Origin: Bacillota bacterium | GTDB taxonomy: Bacteria; Bacillota; Bacilli; Paenibacillales; Paenibacillaceae | Reading direction: 5' to 3' | DNA length: 49,912 bases | NCBI GenBank assembly: GCA_023433615.1 | Contig: JAEZCJ010000208.1 | Coordinates: forward strand, 1 to 49,912 | Shown: piece by piece, positions 9,435 through 16,919 of the stretch | Numbering within the stretch: position 1 is the first letter of the stretch | Layout of the letters: every line of letters begins with the position of its first letter | Notes under the pieces: model-generated | Seen by the model: the letters and a program-made list of their open reading frames with translations, nothing else | Database searches by the model: none | Told to the model about the DNA's origin: nothing | Position numbers and translations under genes: made by a program

Positions 9435-11224
9435 GCTTCCTCCTCCTTTCGAATCTCGGGCCGTTCGGCGCAGACCGGCATCTCAATCGTGACCCGCGTC
9501 CCAAAGCCCAGCTCGCTGTCGACCGCGAAGCGGCTCTCGCTGCCGAAGTACAGCCGGAGACGCTCGCGAATGTTGGCCGTGCCGAAACCGTTGCCCGAGC
9601 CTGTCCGGTCGCCTCGTTCCAGCGATGCCAGCGTGTCCGGATGGATGCCCGCACCGTTGTCCTCCACTTGGAATCGGATGATATCTCCCTGGCGTCTTGC
9701 CGAGATCCGAATGAATGCATCCTCCTTGCTCGTAATTGCCCCATGCACGTAGCAGTTCTCAACGATCGGCTGCAGGAGCAGCTTAATCGTATAATAGCGC
9801 GACACATCGGGATCAATATCCCATTCGATGCGAACCAATTCCGGATAGCGGAGCTGTTGAATCTCCAAGTAGGCCTGCACATGCTGCAACTCCTGCTCGA
9901 TCCGCGTCACGTTGATCGCATTGTCGAGCGCCAACCGATAGAAAGTCGTCAGTGCATCGATCGTGCGGATCTGCGTCTGGTCGTTCAGATCCATCGCGCG
10001 CCACCTGACCAAGCTGAGCGAATTATAGATGAAGTGGGGATTGATCTGCGCCTGCAGCGCGCGGAACGATTGCTCCCGCTCCTTCAGCTTCACCTTCGCC
10101 ATATCCGTGACCAGCTTCCCGAGCTTCCCCGACATGGAGTTGAACAGGATCTCCAGCTCGCCAAGTTCGTCCTTGTCCCGGTTCATGACCGAGACGTCGA
10201 ACTCGCCTTCCGCAATATCGCTCATGCGGCTGCCCAGCTTGCGAATGCGCCAGACGACATTCTTCATGACGGTCATGACCATGAACGTGGACAAGAGCAG
10301 GAAGAACACGATGGACCCGACAATGCCGTACAAGATCCACTTCGACTGCCGTTCCAGCTGATCCAGATGGATGACGGCGGCAACGCTCCAGCCCGAGCCG
10401 ATCGACTGCACGAAATACTGGCTGCCGTCCATAGCCGTGCCGCCTCCGCCGGCTATCCCCTCTGCCAAATCGCGGATCGGCGATGTCCCGATTACCGTGC
10501 CGATCTTACTCCGATCCGAAGCCGCGATGATCCGATGCTCCGCATCCAGGATATAGAGTTCTCCCGCGCCGTTGAATGGCTTTTCGGTCAGGCCGCCGAA
10601 CACGATATCGTAATCCAGCTGCATGTAGAGCATGCCCAAGCCTACTCCGTTGGCGGCAATTATTTTGTGCGTAATGACTATATCCTCCGAGCTGTCCGGC
10701 ACGTTGACCCAGGCGGACCAATCCTTCGACGCCAGAGTCTCTTCATACCATAACGATTCCAACTTGCCGGCAAGCGAGCGATCCTCCGGCTTCCATAGGA
10801 GCCTGCCGTCTTGGACAAGCGTCGGATTCGTATGATAGATGCGAAAGTTCTCGATGCCCGGCATATACTCGCTCGTAGACAAGAACGCACGGTCGACGTA
10901 TTCGACCGTGTTCAATTGATCGTACATGTCTTCGTGTTCGCGCGACAAGCGGGCAACCAGCTCCCCATCCATAGCCGTTCTGACAGCCAGCACGTCATAG
11001 CCTTGCTTCCGGAATTCGATGTTCTGGGCCGTCTGCCGCACCGCTTCCTGGATCGTGACCATATAATTGCTGCGTACGCTTTGAAGGGCGTAGTAGCCCG
11101 CAGCGATGCCGAGTATGATCGTCGGGACAATCACGATGAAACCGAATAGCAGCAATATTTTCCCCCGAAGATGAAGCGCGCTCGTGATCCTGATGGTCAG
11201 TCGCTCAATGAATCGCAGCAGCAA
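9431..11224 (-). CDS. YesM-type sensor histidine kinase
   Basis: The start is assigned to TTG 11224, eight bases after GGAGG; a GTG at 11233 overlaps that ribosome site and is unlikely. The 597-residue protein has an N-terminal membrane segment (about 20-42), a large extracellular Cache-type sensor, a second membrane segment (about 285-310), a HAMP linker, then the HisKA_7TM-type dimerisation motif QINPHFIYNSL with the phospho-accepting histidine, and a HATPase_c domain with EDNGAGI and GSGNGFGTANI. It pairs with the downstream response regulator through the ATGA overlap. The ligand is probably the sugar imported by the neighbouring ABC system. Confidence 0.92.
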   Translation of the reverse strand: MLLRFIERLTIRITSALHLRGKILLLFGFIVIVPTIILGIAAGYYALQSVRSNYMVTIQEAVRQTAQNIEFRKQGYDVLAVRTAMDGELVARLSREHEDMYDQLNTVEYVDRAFLSTSEYMPGIENFRIYHTNPTLVQDGRLLWKPEDRSLAGKLESLWYEETLASKDWSAWVNVPDSSEDIVITHKIIAANGVGLGMLYMQLDYDIVFGGLTEKPFNGAGELYILDAEHRIIAASDRSKIGTVIGTSPIRDLAEGIAGGGGTAMDGSQYFVQSIGSGWSVAAVIHLDQLERQSKWILYGIVGSIVFFLLLSTFMVMTVMKNVVWRIRKLGSRMSDIAEGEFDVSVMNRDKDELGELEILFNSMSGKLGKLVTDMAKVKLKEREQSFRALQAQINPHFIYNSLSLVRWRAMDLNDQTQIRTIDALTTFYRLALDNAINVTRIEQELQHVQAYLEIQQLRYPELVRIEWDIDPDVSRYYTIKLLLQPIVENCYVHGAITSKEDAFIRISARRQGDIIRFQVEDNGAGIHPDTLASLERGDRTGSGNGFGTANIRERLRLYFGSESRFAVDSELGFGTRVTIEMPVCAERPEIRKEEEA

Positions 11225-11267
11225 CGCTGCCACCTCCGATCTTGTGATCCTACATTAAATGGCAAAG

Positions 11268-11293
11268 GGAGCAACCCCTTACGGGATTGCTCC
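11268..11293 (-). terminator. Intra-operon hairpin between SBP and kinase genes
   Basis: Between the SBP stop (11301) and the kinase start there is a stem of GGAGCAA / TTGCTCC extended by CCC/GGG past one mismatch. On the minus strand it is followed by CTTTGCC, a poor T-tract. It is probably a partial terminator or 3'-end stabiliser that leaves less transcript for kinase and regulator than for the SBP. Confidence 0.55.
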
Positions 11294-11300
11294 AATCCTG

Positions 11301-13022
11301 CTAGAACTCGCCGCTCGTCGCTACGAGCTCATCGTACTGTTCTTGCCACTCTTGCTTCAGCTCGCTCCAGTGCGCGCGCTTCTCCAATGCGTCACGGAAC
11401 GCCTGCCACGCCTCTTCGAATTGCGCTTCGCTCTTCGCTAGAATCAGCTTCGCGCGGTATTCCTTGCGCAGAATCTCGAGCTCCGGTCCGTATTTCTCCC
11501 ACAGACCGCCCTGCTTCGCCGCGACGGTATCGTAAGCGTGCGCCGTACGTACAGCGCCCATCTCGCCGATCGATTTGGTGAATTCATGATTTTTCGCAGC
11601 GCCGGCAATCTCTACCTCATTGTTCCACCACGGATACCAGTCGTTGTTGTAAGAGGATAGCATGTACAGCTCCGGCGTTACCTTGGATTTCTGAGCAGCA
11701 TCGCCAGAGTTGCGCGGTTCGGCGTATGCTTCATCAATATAGTTCCACTTGCCTAGCGGCTGATCTACCCAATCCCAGTACAAGCCCGCCGGACCTTCGT
11801 TGACGACGTGCTGCTGCTCTGCCGCAGGCGTAAGCGTATAGTCGATGAATTTCAAGATCGCTTCGAGATTTTTCGTACCCTTATTGATGTACACGTCATA
11901 GCCCGGATACGGGTTAACCACTTGATTGAAGCCTACCGCTTGAACGCCCTCCACCTTCGGGAAAGGAATCGGTTGGTAATACCAGCCGGGTTCTGTCGGC
12001 CCATCGAGCGTCTCCCATAGGGAAGCATCGATGTTCCAGAAGGAACCGACGTTCAGTGCCGTGCGGCCGCTCTTGTTCTTCTCTTTATAACGTTCTTTCT
12101 TGTCCGTCACGACCTCAGGGTCGATCAGCTTCTGCCGGTACATTTGGTTCATCCATTGATAAGCCGCTTTGTACTGCGGATCGTCGTAGAGAAGGACGAA
12201 CTCGCCGTTCTTCTTCTCGACGGGAATGACGCCGCTCGCGGAACCCGTCGTGACGCCGAATGCCGTAAGCACCGCATTCTCGTCATTGTAACCCACCGAA
12301 TCGTTCTGGTCCATCAGGAAGCCCAGCGGATTCAGCGGCTTGCCGGAAGCGTCTTTCAACTCCGCCGCCTTCGCGAGGTACGTCTCCACGCCTTCGAGCG
12401 TAGCCAAGTCGTCCAGCTTCATGCCCGCTTGCTCGACGACGTCGGTACGAACCATCCAGGTCGTGGAAGCCCAGCCCGGCCAAGGCTTGTCCGGATTCTG
12501 GTCGAACCAGGTCGGAATCGACCAGATATGGCCGTCCGCGTCGCGCATACGGTCCAGATAAACCTTCGGGATCGCTGCCAGATTCGGATATTTGTCCGGC
12601 ATGTCGAAGTACTGCTCCAGCGACATGACCTTACCCGAGCGAATCATCGCGTTCTTCACGGTCTCGCTGCGGTTGAACGCAGCTGCGTCCTTGAAGCCGT
12701 CCGTATTCATGCGGAGGTTCAATGCCGTCATCGCATCGCCTTGCGTCGCTTCCAGCTTCACGTCGACCTTAGGCTCCTGCTCCTTCCAGTACTTCTGAAC
12801 AAGACTGTCATTGTTGATCGTCGCCGTCCAGCCGAGCCATAGATCGAATGCAAGAGGCCCTTCTGCGGATACGCTATTGCCTTCGCTCCCCGCGTCCGCA
12901 CTGCTATTGTTCGTGCCGTCGTTGTTCGACGAACCGCCCGAATTCGAGCACGCCGTCGTGAGCATCAAGACCAGTGCCAATATACCGGCTGCCATGCTTG
13001 CTGCCTTATTCCTCTTCTTCAT
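11301..13022 (-). CDS. Sugar ABC transporter substrate-binding lipoprotein (LipO/YtcQ-like)
   Basis: The start is ATG 13022, preceded by GGGGAGGG; the open frame extends 47 codons further upstream without support. The 573-residue product begins MKKRNK, has a lipoprotein signal ending at LTTAC (lipidated C25) and a Ser/Asn/Gly-rich linker (26-50) before the type 1 SBP fold. The length above 500 is typical of LipO-type proteins that bind larger oligosaccharides. It follows the two permease genes and precedes the sensor kinase. No ABC ATPase is encoded nearby, so use of a shared MsmX-type ATPase is inferred. Confidence 0.92.
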   Translation of the reverse strand: MKKRNKAASMAAGILALVLMLTTACSNSGGSSNNDGTNNSSADAGSEGNSVSAEGPLAFDLWLGWTATINNDSLVQKYWKEQEPKVDVKLEATQGDAMTALNLRMNTDGFKDAAAFNRSETVKNAMIRSGKVMSLEQYFDMPDKYPNLAAIPKVYLDRMRDADGHIWSIPTWFDQNPDKPWPGWASTTWMVRTDVVEQAGMKLDDLATLEGVETYLAKAAELKDASGKPLNPLGFLMDQNDSVGYNDENAVLTAFGVTTGSASGVIPVEKKNGEFVLLYDDPQYKAAYQWMNQMYRQKLIDPEVVTDKKERYKEKNKSGRTALNVGSFWNIDASLWETLDGPTEPGWYYQPIPFPKVEGVQAVGFNQVVNPYPGYDVYINKGTKNLEAILKFIDYTLTPAAEQQHVVNEGPAGLYWDWVDQPLGKWNYIDEAYAEPRNSGDAAQKSKVTPELYMLSSYNNDWYPWWNNEVEIAGAAKNHEFTKSIGEMGAVRTAHAYDTVAAKQGGLWEKYGPELEILRKEYRAKLILAKSEAQFEEAWQAFRDALEKRAHWSELKQEWQEQYDELVATSGEF

Positions 13023-13096
13023 GCTGTACCCTCCCCTATTGAATCTGTATGCGATGCGGTATATGTGGTGTTGCCTTATACCCGAATCCTTGCGGA

Positions 13097-13993
13097 TCAG
13101 CCTTTGACCGAGCCGATCAGCACGCCTTTGACAAAATACTTCTGCAAGAACGGATAGACGCACAAGATCGGCAATGCACTGACCATAACGACTGCCATCT
13201 TGATCGACATGAGCGTAATATTCTGCATCTGCGATCCCCTAGCCAACGCCTCCTGGTTCGAATTCGAGCCCATTACGGCGGAGAGATCGGAGGCTTGCAG
13301 CAATTGCTGCAGGAACGTCTGCACCGGAATCAGCGACTGATCGGTGACGAAGAAGGCTCCCGCGAACCAATCGTTCCAGTGGCCGACCGCCGTGAACAAG
13401 CCCAGCGCGGCCAACATCGGCTTCGACAGCGGCACGATGATCTGGAACAGAATCCGGACCGGACCCGCGCCGTCCAGCTCCGCCGACTCGATCAGCGCTT
13501 CCGGAATGCCCTGGATGAACTTCAGCATGACGAACATATTCCAGGCCGAGAACATCGTCGGGATGATGTACACCCAGAAGCTGTTGACCAGACCCAGGTT
13601 GAATAGTTGAATGTAGAACGGAACCAACCCGCCGTTGAACAGCATCGTGATGAGCACGTAGCCCAGCAGCCCCTTACGCAACGGGAGCGACCGGTAGGAT
13701 AGGCCGTATGCCGCAAGCAGCGTGACGAGCAAGCCCGCAATCGTCCCGACGACCGTCCGTCCGATCGTAATGAGGTAGGAGTTCCGGATCACCTCATTGC
13801 CGAGCACGATCTCGTAATTGATGAGCGTGAACGCTCTCGGCCAGAGATAGACGCCGCCCTTCGCCGCATCGGCGCCCTCATTAAACGAGATCGCCAGCAT
13901 ATAGAAGAACGGATAGAGCACGGATAGGCAGAGCAGCGACAGCAAGGCAATGATGACGGCTTGGCCAATCTTTTCTGCACTTGAGATTCTCAC
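13097..13993 (-). CDS. Carbohydrate ABC transporter permease (LplC/YtcP-type)
   Basis: A 298-residue inner-membrane subunit with about six hydrophobic segments and the MalG-like EAA loop around ALIESAELDGAGPVRILF (roughly 185-205), ending in the family-typical KGVLIGSVKG. The start is GTG 13993; the stop of the preceding permease lies 4 bases before it, and GGTGATC provides the ribosome site. It forms the translocation pore with the LplB-type permease encoded just upstream and takes sugar from the lipoprotein SBP encoded downstream. Confidence 0.93.
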   Translation of the reverse strand: MRISSAEKIGQAVIIALLSLLCLSVLYPFFYMLAISFNEGADAAKGGVYLWPRAFTLINYEIVLGNEVIRNSYLITIGRTVVGTIAGLLVTLLAAYGLSYRSLPLRKGLLGYVLITMLFNGGLVPFYIQLFNLGLVNSFWVYIIPTMFSAWNMFVMLKFIQGIPEALIESAELDGAGPVRILFQIIVPLSKPMLAALGLFTAVGHWNDWFAGAFFVTDQSLIPVQTFLQQLLQASDLSAVMGSNSNQEALARGSQMQNITLMSIKMAVVMVSALPILCVYPFLQKYFVKGVLIGSVKG

Positions 13994-13997
13994 CTGA

Positions 13998-14888
13998 TCA
14001 CCACAGCCCTTCGCCGTTGATTCGTCTGGATAGTTGATTCGTTGCGAGCACGAGAATCAAGGCCAAGATCGAAGACAGGAGCCCTACGGCGGTCGCCATG
14101 CCGAAGTAGCCTTGCTGCAAGCCGCTGCGGAGCACGTACGTGTCCAATACGTCTGCAACTGCCATATTCGCCGGGTTCATCAGCGGGTAGATCTGATCCA
14201 TCCCGACCGTAATTAAGCTCGGGATGCTAAGGATCAGCACGATCGTAATGGTCGGCATGATGCCGGGCAGCGTAATATGACGAATCTGCGCCAGCTTGCC
14301 CGCCCCCTCGACCTTCGCCGCTTCGTAGAGCTGCGGGTCGATCGTCGTGATTGCGGCGAGATAGAGTATCGTATTCCAGCCGACCTCTTTCCACAATCCG
14401 CTCCCGACGATCATCGGCCGGAACCATCCCTCCGACCCCAGGAAAAAGATCGAATTGCCGCCAGCCTTCGTAATCAAGTCGTTGACCAGACCGCCGTCCA
14501 GCGTCAAGAACGACTGCAGGATGTAGGCCACCACGATCCACGAGAAGAAGTGAGGCAAGTAGCTGACCGATTGCACGAAGCGCTTGAACCCTGTATGGGT
14601 GACCTCGTTAATGAGAATCGCCAGCAAGATCGGCGCCGGGAAGCCGAATATGAATTTCAATCCTGAAATATACAGCGTATTCACGACGACAACCCGGAAT
14701 TGCTGCTCCTGCAGAAATGCAAAATTATCGAAGCCGACCCATGGACTGCTCCAGATCGATGCCCCGATCTGAAAATCGCGAAACGCGATCTGAATGCCCG
14801 CCATCGGCACGTAGTTGAATAGGAACAACAGCAGTACGGCCGGTGCAATCATGAGATACTGCCATCGGTACTTGTAAAGTCTGCCCAT
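13998..14888 (-). CDS. Carbohydrate ABC transporter permease (LplB/YteP-type)
   Basis: The start is ATG 14888 with AGAGGAGGG upstream; the open frame reaches 14942 without a site. The 296-residue protein begins MGRLYKYRWQYLM and shows the hallmark FNYVPMAGIQIAF early segment, six predicted membrane helices and an EAA loop at LYEAAKVEGAGKLAQI. It is the first gene of the roughly 10-kb operon permease-permease-SBP-kinase-regulator-GH2. Its promoter must lie in the 14889-15017 region, next to the conserved element that serves the divergent TIM-barrel gene. Confidence 0.93.
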   Translation of the reverse strand: MGRLYKYRWQYLMIAPAVLLLFLFNYVPMAGIQIAFRDFQIGASIWSSPWVGFDNFAFLQEQQFRVVVVNTLYISGLKFIFGFPAPILLAILINEVTHTGFKRFVQSVSYLPHFFSWIVVAYILQSFLTLDGGLVNDLITKAGGNSIFFLGSEGWFRPMIVGSGLWKEVGWNTILYLAAITTIDPQLYEAAKVEGAGKLAQIRHITLPGIMPTITIVLILSIPSLITVGMDQIYPLMNPANMAVADVLDTYVLRSGLQQGYFGMATAVGLLSSILALILVLATNQLSRRINGEGLW

Positions 14889-15017
14889 CCTGTCTTCCCT
14901 CCTCTGTCCTAATTCTACGGCTAGAAGCGGAAGGCGAACCATACAACAATGATTGGTTATCTATCGTGATGATTAGAGATTTAGGATATGTGCAAATGTC
15001 TGACGCTAAAATATTCG

Positions 15018-15086
15018 TAATATTGTTATATCGCATTAAATTCTTAAGATATTCACCCTAATGAAGATAGCCTATAATCGCAATAT
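15018..15086 (+). promoter_or_regulatory. Shared promoter element, copy A (TIM-barrel gene)
   Basis: This 69-bp stretch matches copy B (16825-16893) at 55 of 69 positions with no gap. It contains TAATATTGTTATA (15018-15030), TTAAGATATTCA (15044-15055, whose last six bases form a weak -35), a 17-bp spacer, and a perfect -10 TATAAT (15073-15078) followed by CGCAATAT. AATATTG upstream and CAATAT downstream are inverted copies flanking the promoter. A weak -35 with a perfect -10 suits an activator-dependent promoter, probably controlled by the AraC regulator encoded at 15961. Confidence 0.72.
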
Positions 15087-15130
15087 CGTGATGGGAATCA
15101 TATCAGCATGCAATAACGGAAGGAGAACTT

Positions 15131-15895
15131 ATGAAGTTTTCAGTTTGCATCGAATCCGTATTTAGAGGTCGGAACGTTTCAGAGGCATTGTCACTCGTCA
15201 AGGCATCAGGATTCAACGCATTCGAGTTTTGGAATTGGAGAAATAAAGACATCCCGTTGTTCGCGCGTGAAATGGAACGGCTGGAACTTTCGCTCGCGAC
15301 GTTCTGCACGGATGGCGGCACCTTGGTCGACCCGGACGCCCACAAGGATTTCTTGCAAGGCATTAAAGAATCCGTAAGCGTTGCTGCAAGGCTTGGCTGC
15401 ACTACGCTAATCACTCAAACCGGTAATGAAATGCGAGGGATCCCGCGTGAACGCCAGATCGAAAATGTTGTGGCGGGGTTAAGGCTGGCGGCTCCGATTG
15501 CGGAAGAGGCTGGCGTTACGCTCCTGCTGGAGCCTCTCAACACGGCCGTCGACCATCCCGGGTATCTCTTGACCCGGTCGAACGAGGCATTCGAGATAAT
15601 CGAACAAGTCGGTAGTTCGCACGTGAAAGTATTATTCGATATCTACCACCAACAGATCTCGGAAGGCAATCTACTTCGCGCAATGCTGGGCAATCTTCAT
15701 AGCATCGGTCATCTGCATGCTGCAGGTTGTCCAGGGCGCCATGAGCTGCAATTCGGCGAAATCCATTACGGCAACGTGATTCAAGCGTTGCGCAGCGCGG
15801 GGTATTCGAACTATTTCGGTTTGGAGTTCTTCCCCTCTGATGAACCGACCTTGGGCTTGGAATACGCCAGAAGATTGATGGAAGACGTGACTTAG
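15131..15895 (+). CDS. Sugar phosphate isomerase/epimerase, hydroxypyruvate isomerase-like TIM barrel
   Basis: A 254-residue xylose-isomerase-like TIM barrel of the Hyi/AP endonuclease 2 superfamily. The expected metal ligands are visible: E134 (LLEPLN), D170 (FDIYH), H196 (GHLHAAG) and E232 (LEFFPSDE). The family interconverts keto sugars such as hydroxypyruvate/tartronate semialdehyde or epimerises ketoses; the substrate here is not determined. An AAGGAGAA site lies 6 bases before the ATG. It is transcribed divergently from the permease operon and uses the same type of promoter as the GH42 gene, so it probably acts in catabolism of the released sugar. Confidence 0.85.
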   Translation: MKFSVCIESVFRGRNVSEALSLVKASGFNAFEFWNWRNKDIPLFAREMERLELSLATFCTDGGTLVDPDAHKDFLQGIKESVSVAARLGCTTLITQTGNEMRGIPRERQIENVVAGLRLAAPIAEEAGVTLLLEPLNTAVDHPGYLLTRSNEAFEIIEQVGSSHVKVLFDIYHQQISEGNLLRAMLGNLHSIGHLHAAGCPGRHELQFGEIHYGNVIQALRSAGYSNYFGLEFFPSDEPTLGLEYARRLMEDVT

Positions 15896-15901
15896 AAGCT
15901 G

Positions 15902-15953
15902 AACAACAATAGCGGCCGGGTTGCTCTATGAGCTCCCGGCCGCTATTGTTGTT
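15902..15953. terminator. Bidirectional terminator between TIM-barrel and AraC genes
   Basis: A perfect 19-bp inverted repeat (15902-15920 with 15935-15953) with a 14-nt loop sits between two convergent stop codons. It is the strongest hairpin in this part of the window. Confidence 0.85.
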
Positions 15954-15960
15954 GGGGTCA

Positions 15961-16803
15961 TTACGATTTCTGATAGCTTCGCCGGAAGGCGCCGGGGGTG
16001 AGGCGTTCCAGCCTCTTGAACATGGCTCCATAATAGCTGGCCGATTCGAAGCCGACTTGACGCGCGATATCCTGCATACTGCGCTGCACATTATCGAGCA
16101 GCAATTGCTTGCTCTTGTTAATCCGAACCTGATTGACATAACGGATCGGCCGTATGCCTGTCGTCTTCTTGAATAGATGGCAGAAGTATTCCGGCGTAAC
16201 GCCGAGCAGTTCGGCGAGCGACTGCAGCGTAATCTCTTCGGCATAGTGCTGGTCAATATAGTCCAGGACCGGCTTCAATCGCTCATACTGCTGCCCGACG
16301 GTATCGCTGCCCCAGGCAGAGACGCGCTGAATAATTTCCGTCAATATCGTATAGAGGATGGCGGAGCAAGCATAATTGCTTAATGTTAACTCTTGCGGCG
16401 TAAGGGCAGCCCGCAGCAGCTCACGCATGTGGGACAGAAGGCGATCGGGCGAGGCGAGCGCGAATACGCTTGTGCCTGCAATGCCGACTGTTTCGAACAA
16501 GCTCGCTGCCCCGCTGCCGTCGAAGATGATCCAGTCGACTTCCCAACTCCCCGATAAAGCATGGTATTCGTGCTTCTGGCCGGGGAACAGCAGCATGCCC
16601 ATGCCTGGCTTGACGATATGCTCCGTTCCGTTTAACTTGAGCTTGCCCTCGCCGCTGCGGCATTGAATCCACTGATAATCCTGAATGCCCCGGTCTCGGC
16701 GTATAGGCTCTTGTTCATGATGCAGGCCAATGCCGAGCAGGTAAAAGGGGAGCAGCTTGTCTCGTGCGGACAGCACCGGGAATGCGTAATTGGGATCAGG
16801 CAT
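15961..16803 (-). CDS. AraC family transcriptional regulator with cupin-type sensor domain
   Basis: The start is ATG 16803, with GGTGAT just upstream; a TTG at 16818 is the alternative. The 280-residue soluble regulator has an N-terminal AraC-binding cupin region (about 10-150, with KPGMGMLLFPGQKHEY) and a C-terminal double helix-turn-helix (about 180-280, with LAELLGVTPEYFCHLFKK and IARQVGFESASYYGAMFKR). It lies between the TIM-barrel and GH42 genes and is divergent from GH42. Both of those genes carry the same 69-bp promoter element, which makes this the most likely direct regulator. The inducer is presumably a galactoside-derived sugar. Confidence 0.9.
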   Translation of the reverse strand: MPDPNYAFPVLSARDKLLPFYLLGIGLHHEQEPIRRDRGIQDYQWIQCRSGEGKLKLNGTEHIVKPGMGMLLFPGQKHEYHALSGSWEVDWIIFDGSGAASLFETVGIAGTSVFALASPDRLLSHMRELLRAALTPQELTLSNYACSAILYTILTEIIQRVSAWGSDTVGQQYERLKPVLDYIDQHYAEEITLQSLAELLGVTPEYFCHLFKKTTGIRPIRYVNQVRINKSKQLLLDNVQRSMQDIARQVGFESASYYGAMFKRLERLTPGAFRRSYQKS

Positions 16804-16824
16804 GAGATCACCGTCCAAGTTTCT

Positions 16825-16893
16825 TAATATTGTTATAGATGATTAATTATTTAAGATATTCAGCCCAGTTAATATAACATATAATCGCAATAT
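16825..16893 (+). promoter_or_regulatory. Shared promoter element, copy B (GH42 gene)
   Basis: This is the counterpart of 15018-15086. TAATATTGTTATA is at 16825-16837, TTAAGATATTCA at 16851-16862, a 17-bp spacer follows, and TATAAT is at 16880-16885 followed by CGCAATAT. The 26-bp distance between the first two boxes is identical in both copies. The region also contains the start-proximal DNA of the divergent AraC gene, so autoregulation is possible. Confidence 0.72.
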
Positions 16894-16919
16894 ATTGATA
16901 AGCATTGGAGGCTGCATGG

